A DNA stretch of 64,000 bases from Desulfobulbaceae bacterium (GTDB taxonomy: Bacteria > Desulfobacterota > Desulfobulbia > Desulfobulbales > Desulfobulbaceae). The notes beneath the pieces were generated by a model that was not told the DNA's origin, did no database searches, and saw only the letters and a list, made by a program, of their open reading frames with translations. Shown one piece after another: positions 46,388-54,543 of this stretch. The position numbers were made by a program, and so were the translations under genes. The stretch is from the NCBI GenBank assembly GCA_011389815.1, contig JAABTP010000006.1, forward strand, positions 1-64,000. The letters are read 5' to 3'. How positions within the stretch are numbered: the stretch's first letter is position 1; the number at the start of each line of letters is the position of its first letter.

Positions 46388-47411
46388 TAATAGAAAAAAG
46401 AGATTAACCTGGTCCAGAACCTGGAGTTTTGCCATAGGAAGTGTTTTCTGGGCCGTCTTTATTTCAGGACTACATTGGTGGCTGAATTTTGATCATGGCG
46501 ATCAAAAAATAGTAAAAATGGGCTATATGCCTGTTGTTACTAATATGGCTGCGCCTTTGCTGGATTACGCCAGTACCAAGGACAGTGAAGTACATTTCAA
46601 AGCTTTAAAGTTCAGCTCATTTGCCGAGATGGGAGAAGCACTTCGCAATGATGAAATCCAGGTGGCCTTTATTATTGCTCCTCTTTCCATTGTTCTTCGG
46701 CAGCAGGGAGCAGATGTAAAGATTATCTATATTGGTAATCGGCACGAAAGTACCCTTGTTACCCGGTCGGAATTAAATATCAAAGATTTTCAAGGGCTTG
46801 TTGGTAAAACCGTTGCTGTTCCCATGCGTTTTTCCGGGCATAATCTCAGTTTATTACGCCTGATGGAAGAAAAAAATCTGCGTGGAGAGATTAATATCGT
46901 GGAGTTGAATCCTCCTGATATGGCCTCTGCCTTGGCGAGCGGTTCCCTTGATGCCTATTATGTTGGCGAGCCTTTTGCTGTCCAGACCTTAAAAGATGGT
47001 ACTTCTGATCTTCTTTTTTATGTTGAGGAAGTATGGGAATCCTTTATCTGTAACCTGGTTATTGTCAAACAGAGCCTGATTCAAGAGGATCCAGAGCTTG
47101 TTGAGAAATTTGTCCAGGGAGCTGTTCGATCAGGAATCTGGGCCAAAAAAAATCCTGATGAGGCTGCTGAGATTGCAGCGCGATATTGGTCGCAGTCTGT
47201 TGATTTGGTCAAGTACGCATTACACGTTGCAGGAGGGAGAACGGTTTATGATGAGTATCTCCCCAGGATAGAAGAAATGCAGGAGATTGCAGACCTCATG
47301 GTACGCTATCAGCTTATTGAGAGTAATAATATTGAAGGCATTATAGATGCACAATTTGCAGAAAATGTTGATACAGACCATATTGAATCAATAGACGATA
47401 TTCTTCGTTAG
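46377..47411 (+). CDS. ABC transporter substrate-binding protein, NMT1/SsuA-like
   Basis: 344 aa. The N-terminus has a basic stretch and hydrophobic helix (17-37) with no lipobox or obvious cleavage site, so it is probably membrane-anchored. The periplasmic-binding fold of the NMT1/SsuA/NrtA type follows: VKMGYMPVVTNMAAPLLDYA, VAFIIAPLSIVLRQQG, GKTVAVPMRFSGHNL, SGSLDAYYVGEPFA. Last gene of the importer. Its place in a chemosensory cluster would also allow a ligand-sensing role. Confidence 0.9.
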   Translation: MLSNNRKKRLTWSRTWSFAIGSVFWAVFISGLHWWLNFDHGDQKIVKMGYMPVVTNMAAPLLDYASTKDSEVHFKALKFSSFAEMGEALRNDEIQVAFIIAPLSIVLRQQGADVKIIYIGNRHESTLVTRSELNIKDFQGLVGKTVAVPMRFSGHNLSLLRLMEEKNLRGEINIVELNPPDMASALASGSLDAYYVGEPFAVQTLKDGTSDLLFYVEEVWESFICNLVIVKQSLIQEDPELVEKFVQGAVRSGIWAKKNPDEAAEIAARYWSQSVDLVKYALHVAGGRTVYDEYLPRIEEMQEIADLMVRYQLIESNNIEGIIDAQFAENVDTDHIESIDDILR

Positions 47412-47415
47412 CTCT

Positions 47416-47444
47416 GTAGGGGGACGGCATGCCGTTCCCCCTAC
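47416..47444. repeat. Palindrome after the ABC operon
   Basis: GTAGGGGGACGGCAT with its near-perfect complement (one bulged base). Dispersed GTAGGGG-family element, five bases after the stop codon. It may double as a 3' mRNA hairpin. Confidence 0.75.
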
Positions 47445-47515
47445 GTATTATTTATATATTGATGCCGCAGCAAGATGGGTTGTTCTGATTATTCATTCTG
47501 ATTATTTAAAGCGCA

Positions 47516-47935
47516 ATGGTATATACAACAGGAAATTGCAGAAGAAAGACTCCACGGCTTGACAAACAGGTCAAGTTGAGTATCGGCCGCTTGCAGTACC
47601 CGATGACCAATGTGGGGATGAAAACAGGGTATACCACCAATGTTTCTGAAACAGGCCTTTGTTTTACCACTGATGAGCTTTTTAAGAATGGAACGATCCT
47701 GCAACTTGTTGTGGAGTTGATGGGATGGCAGTATTACCTGCGAACCACTGCTGCAATTGTTGATACTCAATCAATTGCCAAACCTCTTACTGCTGTTGCT
47801 GAGGTGGTTTGGTCGAAAAAAATGACCGACCAAGGGGAAAAATATGCTGTTGGCGTTCAATTCAAGGATATTTACGAGGACGATCTCCAGGCTTTTAAAA
47901 CATATTTGAGGAAAGTGCTTGATAAAAAGAGTTAA
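47516..47935 (+). CDS. PilZ-domain protein
   Basis: 139 aa. Likely binds cyclic di-GMP: the N-terminal arginine motif RRKTPR and the downstream NVSETG are in the PilZ arrangement (RxxxR, then D/NxSxxG), followed by beta-strand pairs TILQLVVELMGW and GVQFKDIYEDDLQAFKTYL. Start ATG at 47516 has a poor ribosome site. The next gene starts within its 3' end. Confidence 0.8.
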   Translation: MVYTTGNCRRKTPRLDKQVKLSIGRLQYPMTNVGMKTGYTTNVSETGLCFTTDELFKNGTILQLVVELMGWQYYLRTTAAIVDTQSIAKPLTAVAEVVWSKKMTDQGEKYAVGVQFKDIYEDDLQAFKTYLRKVLDKKS

Positions 47936-48506
47936 GACATTTTTTTCCCGCAAATTTTCTCTTTCATTACCTCAGAGTGGGCTCCAACGTCAATTGATCT
48001 TTTATATCGTCTTTATCGGCGTTGTTTTTTTGACCATGGCAGTGGAAATGAATGCCTTTCTCCGGGGAGAAAAAGTTTTGGGTACGCTGAAGGAGCTTAT
48101 TTCACCGGAAATCTCAACGGATCTTGTCAATCATATTCTTCTCAAGGTTCGTGTCTTGTTGGGAAATCTCCTGCTTGCCATTGGCTTGGTCATGATGCTC
48201 TTTACCAAAAGAATTATGTTTCCCTTGGAGCGTATCATTGAAGGAACCAGAGCCATTACGGCTGGTGATTTTTCTACAACCTTACCAGAACAGAACAGGG
48301 ATGAGCTTGGAGAGCTTGCCCGTCATATCAATGACCTGAATGCAAATGAACAGGAACTGATTCTTCTCACCAAGGGAATGTCGGACCAGCTTCGTCAGAC
48401 ATTGACCACAGGGGATGAAAACACAAGGATTGAAGAAGCCGTACAGATCATTGATGAACTGGAAGAAACTCTGGATGAATTTGGCAGGAGCTTTTATAAG
48501 TGTTAG
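47919..48506 (+). CDS. HAMP-only membrane protein 2
   Basis: 195 aa starting at a TTG (47919) with GAGGAAAG upstream, overlapping the PilZ gene by 17 nt. Two TM helices (about 27-45 and 78-98) flank a short periplasmic loop. HAMP domain near 100-155 (FPLERIIEGTRAITAGDFST, DELGELARHINDLNANEQEL). The C-terminal 40 residues are an acidic helix. As with the 38294 gene there is no output domain. Confidence 0.75.
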   Translation: MIKRVKTFFSRKFSLSLPQSGLQRQLIFYIVFIGVVFLTMAVEMNAFLRGEKVLGTLKELISPEISTDLVNHILLKVRVLLGNLLLAIGLVMMLFTKRIMFPLERIIEGTRAITAGDFSTTLPEQNRDELGELARHINDLNANEQELILLTKGMSDQLRQTLTTGDENTRIEEAVQIIDELEETLDEFGRSFYKC

Positions 48507-49264
48507 AGTTTCTTGAATTCTGGCAGATGTTGCCTATTGGCATACTCATTGCGAGTATAGCTATGTTTTTTGGTTTAGGCGGTGGTGTCCTGTGGATGCC
48601 TGTGTTATTGATGACCACAGACCTGGACCCCAATAATGCTGTGGTCTGTACCATTGTTATTCAGTTTTTTGGTCAACTCAGTGCATCATACAGTAATAAT
48701 CAGGCAGGCCTGATTGATTGGCAACTTGTTCGCATGCTGATTACCTTTGGTGTACCAGCAGTTGTTCTCGGCGTTATTTTTTCCCTTCTTCTGCATCCGG
48801 TTTGGATAGAACTTTTCCTTGGCCTGACGATTTTTTTTATTGCCTATGTTTTTCTTCGCGGAGATGATTTTTTTGTGACAGGATCAGATAAGGCAGATCT
48901 TGAAGCAGCCCGGCAAGGACGATTCATTACGGTTATTGGCAGTATCTTAACCGGATTCCTGGGGATTGGGGTAGGGGATTGGTTGGTACCATTTTTTAAT
49001 ATGCGTTGCAAGCTGGCTATGGTTCGCTCGGTTTCCACCAGTATTGCCTTGATGATGATTCTTTCACTCACAGCCCTGACTGTCCATATCCTGTTTGGTC
49101 GCTCCATAGAATGGCGGATTGCAATCCCCGGAGTTATTGGTGTGTTGATTGGTGCCCAGGTTGGAGCAAGGCTTTTGCGGAGTGTGCCGGAAACTCATTT
49201 TAAAGAATTCTTTGTGCTTATGTTGGTTTTTATTGCGACCCATGTCACCTTTAATGCGTTGTAA
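48500..49264 (+). CDS. TauE/SafE-family exporter
   Basis: 254 aa, GTG start at 48500 overlapping the preceding stop, with AGGAG upstream. About seven or eight membrane helices in two repeats, each with the glycine-rich signature (FFGLGGGVLWMPVLLMTTDL and TGFLGIGVGDWLVPFF). The family includes sulfite and sulfoacetate exporters. Together with a sulfonate-type importer nearby it might move oxidised sulfur compounds, but this is inference. Confidence 0.88.
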   Translation: MLEFLEFWQMLPIGILIASIAMFFGLGGGVLWMPVLLMTTDLDPNNAVVCTIVIQFFGQLSASYSNNQAGLIDWQLVRMLITFGVPAVVLGVIFSLLLHPVWIELFLGLTIFFIAYVFLRGDDFFVTGSDKADLEAARQGRFITVIGSILTGFLGIGVGDWLVPFFNMRCKLAMVRSVSTSIALMMILSLTALTVHILFGRSIEWRIAIPGVIGVLIGAQVGARLLRSVPETHFKEFFVLMLVFIATHVTFNAL

Positions 49265-49300
49265 AGAGAATGTTGGATATCTGAAAAAAAGTGCCTGTAT

Positions 49301-50683
49301 ATGAAACATCCTGTTGGAAGCGGTTTTGTTGGTGAAATAGAAGGGCTTGGGTTAGTGGATCTTGTCCAGTTTGCCTGCCTTGCTGGTGATGATAGAAAAC
49401 TCAGTGTGCTCAGTGAAGACAATAGAGGGGTACTCTATTTTTCTGATAATGAAATTGTTCATGCTGAATTCGGCGAGTTAAGCGGCGAAGAGGCGTTTTA
49501 TCGGATCATGAGCTGGCCTTCCGGGACCTTTAGTATGCTCTTTGCCTCGACTAATGTGCGTACGATTGACTCTTCATGGAATTTTCTTCTGTTAGAGGCT
49601 GCCCGTCGTATTGATGAGCAGTACAAAGACAAGGCAACCACTGAGGACGATTCTCAGCTCCCTAAAGTTTTGGTGGTGGATGATTCCCGTTTTTTTACCA
49701 AAGCATTTATTAAGCTTTTTGAAGAGCAGATTCATGCTCAGGTTGTTGGAACGGCGACAAATGGCAGGGAAGCGCTTAAATTTTTGGAGATGCAGGTTCC
49801 TGACCTTGTGACCCTTGATATGACCATGCCGGTCATGAGCGGGGATGTTGCCTTAAAGCATATTATGATACGCTCACCTGCGCCGGTGGTATTGGTCAGT
49901 AATTTTAATGATCAGCATTATTCCAGAGTGATGGATTTTATGCGCTACGGATGCGTGGACCTGGTTGCCAAGCCGACCAGCCCTGAATCCTGGAATTTCA
50001 TTGGTCAGCGGCTCCAATATCTTTTGCTCAATGTGAAAGAATTTTGTGTTGATAATGTCAGCAGGGCAAAACAATTAAAACCTGTTGATCCTGAGATAAA
50101 AAAACAACCGGAAAAAAAAGCAGAAAAACTTTTACTGATACTTGGTGGCCTGGGCGGGATGCTGGAGTTACAGAAAATAATTCCAGCACTTTCCTATGAC
50201 AGCGACATGGCAGTATTGGTCTTACAAAATATGTATCCTGGTATTGTCCAGTTTCTTTCTTCATATCTTGATAGTTTTACTCCCTATGCAACCAAAACGT
50301 TTTTGGAGACTAATGAAGTGCTGGGGGGGCAGTGTTTGGTTGGAAATTGTCATGGAAAACGAGAAATAATTATGTCAGAAGGTATTCCAGTGCTCACAGG
50401 CCCGGAAAGAGATGATGACCTGCAACTGATCAATACAGATTCTTTGCTCCATTCTGCTGCTGATATATTTGGTGCAGCACTCACAGTGGTTTTTCTCAGC
50501 GGGGTGGATCAGGATATAAAAGAAGGGATGGAAGCCGTGGTGACCCAAGGTGGGAAAATTATTTTGCAGGCCCCTGATTCCTGCTTACTCCCCCGTTCCA
50601 TTGAAGAGATTCGTAGTTTAGGTATGGAAGAATGCTGTTTGAAGCCAGAGGAAATTGCTCCTTATATTAATCCATTATTTTAG
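49301..50683 (+). CDS. PATAN-REC-CheB-like protein with degenerate esterase
   Basis: 460 aa. DUF4388/PATAN (5-105; VDLVQFACLAGDDRKLSVLS, EIVHAEFGELSGEEAFY); receiver (122-245; VDDSRFFTKAF, TLDMTMPVMSG, VAKPTSP); CheB-like domain (275-460). In the latter the nucleophile loop is GGLGGM (Ser to Leu) near 283 and QHMP reads QNMYP (His to Asn) near 310. The region of the third residue, SGVDQD, has an Asp but lost the glycine-rich context. The third CheB-like protein of the cluster and the most decayed. Confidence 0.85.
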   Translation: MKHPVGSGFVGEIEGLGLVDLVQFACLAGDDRKLSVLSEDNRGVLYFSDNEIVHAEFGELSGEEAFYRIMSWPSGTFSMLFASTNVRTIDSSWNFLLLEAARRIDEQYKDKATTEDDSQLPKVLVVDDSRFFTKAFIKLFEEQIHAQVVGTATNGREALKFLEMQVPDLVTLDMTMPVMSGDVALKHIMIRSPAPVVLVSNFNDQHYSRVMDFMRYGCVDLVAKPTSPESWNFIGQRLQYLLLNVKEFCVDNVSRAKQLKPVDPEIKKQPEKKAEKLLLILGGLGGMLELQKIIPALSYDSDMAVLVLQNMYPGIVQFLSSYLDSFTPYATKTFLETNEVLGGQCLVGNCHGKREIIMSEGIPVLTGPERDDDLQLINTDSLLHSAADIFGAALTVVFLSGVDQDIKEGMEAVVTQGGKIILQAPDSCLLPRSIEEIRSLGMEECCLKPEEIAPYINPLF

Positions 50684-50898
50684 CGCACAGTGCGCATGCC
50701 CACCTGCCTGAAAAAAGAGATTGCTCTATCAGCCTGTTTATGTTTCTGTGCTGTTGTGTTTTTCTTTTCATATAACTTTTTGTGCCTTGCCTGTTGGGCT
50801 GAAATAATACAACATGAAAGTTGACTGGACGACTTCAAGGAGTTGTCAGTACTTTTTACTAACTTCCATCCTCCCTTTGGGGTGGGAGAACACAACAC

Positions 50899-52356
50899 AT
50901 GAATTGTTATCTTATGGTTCGCCGACGTATTTTTTGTGGATCTTTTTGTATACACACCTATCTCACCACTGTTCTTGTTTTTTTAATACTGGCAGGCCAA
51001 TGCCTTGCGCCAGTCAATGTCTGTGCCTTTAGTATCGGAGAAGAGAGGGACATGGGCGAACAGCTTTTGCTGGCTGTGCGCAGTAAGTTTGAACTTATTG
51101 ATGACCCAGATGTTGTCCAATATATCAACAGACTTGGTCAACAGGTTCTTGCTATTGCTGGCCCGCAGTATTTTGATTATCATTTTTTTGTAGTTAATCA
51201 TGATCAATTTAATGCCTTTGCAGCACCTTCCGGGCTGATTTTTTTTAATTCCGGGTTGATTAAAACAATGCAATCCGAGGATCAGCTTCTCAGTGTCCTT
51301 GCCCATGAAGTGGCCCATGTTGTGAGCAGGCATCTTTCCAAGCGTATTGCCAAGCAGGAAAAAGTAACCGCAGCAAGTGTACTTTTTGGGCTGGCCAGTC
51401 TTGCAGTGGGAAATCCTGCCCTGACCCAGGGTCTCTTCAGCGGTGCCCTTGCAGCGAATCAGACAGCTGGGCTGAGTTTTTCCCGTCAGGATGAGGAACA
51501 GGCTGACCGATTGGCATTTGGTTGGTTGCGAATTATGGGGCGTAATCCAACAGCAATGGAGGCTATGTTGAAATCCATGCGCAGGATAACCCGTTATCGC
51601 TCCGAGCAATTACCTCCCTACCTCTTAACCCATCCCAATCCAGAGGATCGTCTGGATTATGTCCAATCTCTTCTGGAAATTGAGCGAAGAAGAACGGATA
51701 AACCCTTTCCTGATAAGGAGAAAGGGACCTTTGCTTTTTTGCGTTTTAAGTATCGGGTACTTAGTCAGTCTATTGATCCGGAAGATTTGCGAGTTCATTG
51801 TGCCAATACCTTAGCCTCAACTGAGGACCCGGTGCAGATCGCAATGGCGCATTATGGACTGTCCTTGCTCAGTATGCGGGAAAATAAATTTCAGGAAGCC
51901 CAGAAGCATTTGAGTATTGTGGAGAATGAGTTTCCTGGTCAAGATATCCTTAAGGTTGATCGTGCGGGCTTATATATTGCTGCGGGTGAGCATGAAAAGA
52001 GCATACGTTTATTGCGCAGCATGTATAAACGAGACCCCACTGATATGTATTGTGCATTTACATTTGCTGGTGCAATGGCAAGAAAGGGACAATATGAGGC
52101 TGCGGAGAAATATTATCTTGAAGTGGCAAAGAATATGCCCGGATATTCCCAAGCCTATTATGAGTTAGCCCGGGTGAAATCCGGACAAGGTGAACGGGGA
52201 GCAAGTAGTTTTTATTTGGCAAAGTACTATTTGTATGAAGGAAGGGTGGAACATGCAAAGCAGTATATGCGTAGAGTGCAAAAAAATCCTCAGGTACCTC
52301 CAGAACTTCAGAAAGAAGCAGGAGCGATCCTGAAACGTCTTAAGGAGCTTGATTGA
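50899..52356 (+). CDS. M48-family metalloprotease with TPR repeats (BepA-like)
   Basis: 485 aa. Signal peptide near 17-44 (LTTVLVFLILAGQCLA). Zinc protease site HEVAHVVSRH near 140-150, with the third ligand in RQDEEQADRLAF. The C-terminal half has tetratricopeptide repeats (MAHYGLSLLSMRENKFQEAQ, YEAAEKYYLEVAKNMPGYSQ). This is the architecture of BepA/YfgC, a periplasmic protease and chaperone in outer-membrane protein quality control. An alternative ATG at 50914 is possible. Confidence 0.92.
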   Translation: MNCYLMVRRRIFCGSFCIHTYLTTVLVFLILAGQCLAPVNVCAFSIGEERDMGEQLLLAVRSKFELIDDPDVVQYINRLGQQVLAIAGPQYFDYHFFVVNHDQFNAFAAPSGLIFFNSGLIKTMQSEDQLLSVLAHEVAHVVSRHLSKRIAKQEKVTAASVLFGLASLAVGNPALTQGLFSGALAANQTAGLSFSRQDEEQADRLAFGWLRIMGRNPTAMEAMLKSMRRITRYRSEQLPPYLLTHPNPEDRLDYVQSLLEIERRRTDKPFPDKEKGTFAFLRFKYRVLSQSIDPEDLRVHCANTLASTEDPVQIAMAHYGLSLLSMRENKFQEAQKHLSIVENEFPGQDILKVDRAGLYIAAGEHEKSIRLLRSMYKRDPTDMYCAFTFAGAMARKGQYEAAEKYYLEVAKNMPGYSQAYYELARVKSGQGERGASSFYLAKYYLYEGRVEHAKQYMRRVQKNPQVPPELQKEAGAILKRLKELD

Positions 52357-52430
52357 CGACGCATAACAATGCCACTTTCATCTTTTATTGTTCTTCCTAA
52401 AGGGGAGGAATGGGAATTTACAGGCAGGAT

Positions 52431-52841
52431 ATGTTAAAAAGATTTTCAGTCTCTTTGGAAGAACATCTTCTTGAACAATTTGATGAGTATATCACCCAAC
52501 ATGGGTACTCAAATCGTTCAGAGGCCATCCGTGATCTGATTCGTGAAAAGCTGATCAACAAGCAATGGCAGCAGGACAGCGAGGTGGTGGGAGTTGTCAC
52601 CCTGGTCTATGATCATCACCAGGCCCAGTTGCAGGAACGGATCACTGAGTTGCAGCACCATTATTACCAGCTTATCACCTCAACAACCCATGTGCATATG
52701 GATCATCACAATTGCCTGGAGGTGACTATTGTCAAGGGAAACGCGTTTACTGTCCAGGAATTGGCTGAAAAAATGATAGTTTTACGTGGGGTGAAGAATG
52801 GTAATCTGACCATGTCAAGCACTGGTGATGATTTGCATTGA
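52431..52841 (+). CDS. nikR: Nickel-responsive regulator NikR
   Basis: 136 aa. N-terminal ribbon-helix-helix (LKRFSVSLEEHLLEQFDEYI, YSNRSEAIRDLIREKL) and C-terminal ACT-like nickel domain with ligand set HVHMDHHNC plus upstream His. The ATG at 52431 gives the usual NikR start; one at 52410 directly behind GGGGAGG would add seven residues and is also possible. Represses nickel uptake genes, none of which lie nearby. Confidence 0.92.
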   Translation: MLKRFSVSLEEHLLEQFDEYITQHGYSNRSEAIRDLIREKLINKQWQQDSEVVGVVTLVYDHHQAQLQERITELQHHYYQLITSTTHVHMDHHNCLEVTIVKGNAFTVQELAEKMIVLRGVKNGNLTMSSTGDDLH

Positions 52842-52879
52842 TTGGGAGCTGGATAACTTTATGAGGCTGAATACTTTTC

Positions 52880-53386
52880 ATGAAAAAAATACATCTTATA
52901 CGCCATGCCAAGTCCAGCTGGAAGGAAGACGCACTGGCAGATATTGCCAGGCCGCTGAATAAGCGCGGTATTAAGGCCTGTCGTTTTATGGCCCAGCATA
53001 TCCTTGATGCTGGTTGCAGCTTTGATAATGTGTTCTGTAGTCCGGCTGTCAGGGCCCAGTTAACCATTGAGCTTATTAACAGTTGCCTGGAGGGGTTGGA
53101 TATTACCTGGCATACCGAGGAGCGGCTTTACACCTTTGACAGCGATCCTGTTTTTGCTTGGTGCAGGACCGTTGATGAATCTGTTTCCGAGTTGGTGATT
53201 GTCGGGCATAACCCGGCCTTAACGGATTTTTGTAATGTGCTCACTAATGGCAATCTTAAAAATATCCCCACCTGCGGGTATGCTCAGCTTACTCTTAAGA
53301 AGAAATGCCGTTGGCGGAAGCTTGCTGAAGGTTCTGCTGAGTTGACGGAGTTTCTTCGGCCTAAGAAATTGATGAAGAATAAATGA
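52880..53386 (+). CDS. sixA: SixA-type phosphohistidine phosphatase
   Basis: 168 aa, histidine-phosphatase superfamily. Catalytic LIRHAKSSW (His8) and VIVGHNPALTDF, with the SixA hallmark DIARPLNKRG. Removes phosphate from histidine on Hpt-type proteins. That is of interest next to a CheA with several Hpt-like repeats 10 kb away, but no direct link is shown. It starts 38 nt after nikR. Confidence 0.9.
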   Translation: MKKIHLIRHAKSSWKEDALADIARPLNKRGIKACRFMAQHILDAGCSFDNVFCSPAVRAQLTIELINSCLEGLDITWHTEERLYTFDSDPVFAWCRTVDESVSELVIVGHNPALTDFCNVLTNGNLKNIPTCGYAQLTLKKKCRWRKLAEGSAELTEFLRPKKLMKNK

Positions 53387-53515
53387 TTGATTCGGAAGCC
53401 CGGCAGAAGCTCTTCGCTGTTCTTGATCGGGGTATCTGTAGCGGACGGGAGCGGTGCTTTCCAGTTGCGAACAGGCAAAACCAGTTCTGGGTCGGATAAA
53501 AATCTCAAAAATATA

Positions 53516-53662
53516 CTGCAGAACCACTTTCTCCGCCTGCAGCGTCGTTTTATACCGCTTCAGGATGGCTTTCGCCTGCTCCAAGACCATTTCTGCCCGA
53601 TGCAGGGGCTTTTTGTCCTGTTCCATCGGGTTATTATCCCGGTGAGCCAGGTTTTTCTCCAC
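53516..53662. repeat. Degenerate 21-bp tandem repeat (copy B)
   Basis: Seven 21-bp units from 53516. Units at 53579 and 53600 (CTCCAAGACCATTTCTGCCC, ATGCAGGGGCTTTTTGTCCT) align closely with units at 13244 and 13265 of copy A. On the minus strand they encode MEQDKKPLHRAEMVLEQAKA-like heptads inside a 169-codon open frame (53219-53728) that runs antisense into sixA. The 408-nt gap between sixA and the antitoxin gene contains nothing else convincing. Confidence 0.75.
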
Positions 53663-53763
53663 TCCTTCCGTAGTCGGGCTATGTCCGCTATTTTCCCATT
53701 TTTTATCCTCTCCTTTCGCTTGACACATATCTCAGGCTGTAGTACCGTTACAAAAAAGGACTG

Positions 53764-53777
53764 AACTAAACTTAGTT
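53764..53777. promoter_or_regulatory. Probable operator of the toxin-antitoxin pair
   Basis: Inverted repeat AACTAA-AC-TTAGTT, 17 nt before the antitoxin start and overlapping the likely promoter zone. Phd/YefM antitoxins repress their own operon at such palindromes. Confidence 0.5.
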
Positions 53778-53794
53778 TAAATAAGGAGTCTGAT

Positions 53795-54040
53795 ATGATC
53801 ATTGTCAACACACATGAAGCTAAGACAAACCTGTCAAAGCTGCTGACCCTTGTTGCTGAAAAGCACGAGATTATAAAAATATGCAGAAATGGCAAAGTGA
53901 TGGCGGAACTTGTCAAGCCAAAATCGGGAAAGGCATCGCCGGGAAAGCTCCCGGTCATCCCCGAGCTTACAGGGGTTGTCTTCAAAGAGCCTGTCGAGGC
54001 CCCGCTTCCAGAGGAATTTTTTCCAGATTACACGCTTTGA
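53795..54040 (+). CDS. Phd/YefM-type antitoxin
   Basis: 81 aa. The N-terminal DNA-binding fold MIIVNTHEAKTNLSKLLTLV with CRNGKVMAELV is typical of Phd/YefM. The C-terminal 40 residues (PGKLPVIPELTGVVF, LPEEFFPDYTL) would wrap the toxin. GGAG lies ten bases upstream. Followed after 12 nt by the PIN toxin. Confidence 0.88.
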   Translation: MIIVNTHEAKTNLSKLLTLVAEKHEIIKICRNGKVMAELVKPKSGKASPGKLPVIPELTGVVFKEPVEAPLPEEFFPDYTL

Positions 54041-54052
54041 GGAGATGAATAA

Positions 54053-54439
54053 ATGCTCCTTTTGGACACATGCGCCTTACTGATGCTTGCAGGTCGCCGG
54101 GAAGATATTCCTGACAGGGTTATAAAAAAACTTACAGCGCAGGCTGACGAACTCTTTATCTCAACGATATCTTCCTTTGAGATTGTTCTGAAACACCGAC
54201 TCGGAAAGCTTGTCCTGCCCTTGACTGCCGAGGAATGGTATTGCAAGGCGATTGAAGGCTATGCAATAGAAGAAATACCGGTTAATTCGGCTGTCGCCAT
54301 GAGATCAGCATCCCTGCCTTTTATTTATAAAGATCCCTGTGACAGGATTATCATTGCCACTGCATTGGAACACAGGATGCCGATCATTACCCCAGATCGG
54401 ATGATTCCTCAATATCACGGCATTAAAGTGATCTGGTAA
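54053..54439 (+). CDS. PIN-domain toxin (VapC family)
   Basis: 128 aa. Acidic active-site residues of a PIN ribonuclease: Asp5 (LLLDTCALLML), Glu near 44 (STISSFEIVLKHRLGKL) and the C-terminal pair in DPCDRIIIATAL. The family typically cleaves tRNA or rRNA and is inhibited by the preceding antitoxin. GAGGAG precedes the start. Matches the PIN subgroup paired with Phd-type antitoxins. Confidence 0.92.
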   Translation: MLLLDTCALLMLAGRREDIPDRVIKKLTAQADELFISTISSFEIVLKHRLGKLVLPLTAEEWYCKAIEGYAIEEIPVNSAVAMRSASLPFIYKDPCDRIIIATALEHRMPIITPDRMIPQYHGIKVIW

Positions 54440-54461
54440 GATCAGTAACGTCACAGTAAAC

Positions 54462-54486
54462 GTTGGGGTTCGTGTCTCACCCCAAC
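54462..54486. repeat. Hairpin between toxin and EEP gene
   Basis: GTTGGGGT and ACCCCAAC (8-bp arms) with a 9-nt loop, 22 nt after the toxin stop. It may serve as a terminator between convergent genes, but lacks a T-run; the sequence resembles a dispersed-repeat half (GTAGGTTGGGGT on the minus strand). Confidence 0.5.
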
Positions 54487-54543
54487 CTACCAGGCGAAGC
54501 TAAGCGAGCCATGATCTGAACTGTTTGTCGGATAAGCCCGACA

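Noticed and set aside
53219-53728. 169-codon minus-strand ORF as a real gene
   Set aside because: It runs antisense through the sixA end, and only the 21-bp repeat part resembles anything; likely an open frame created by the repeat.
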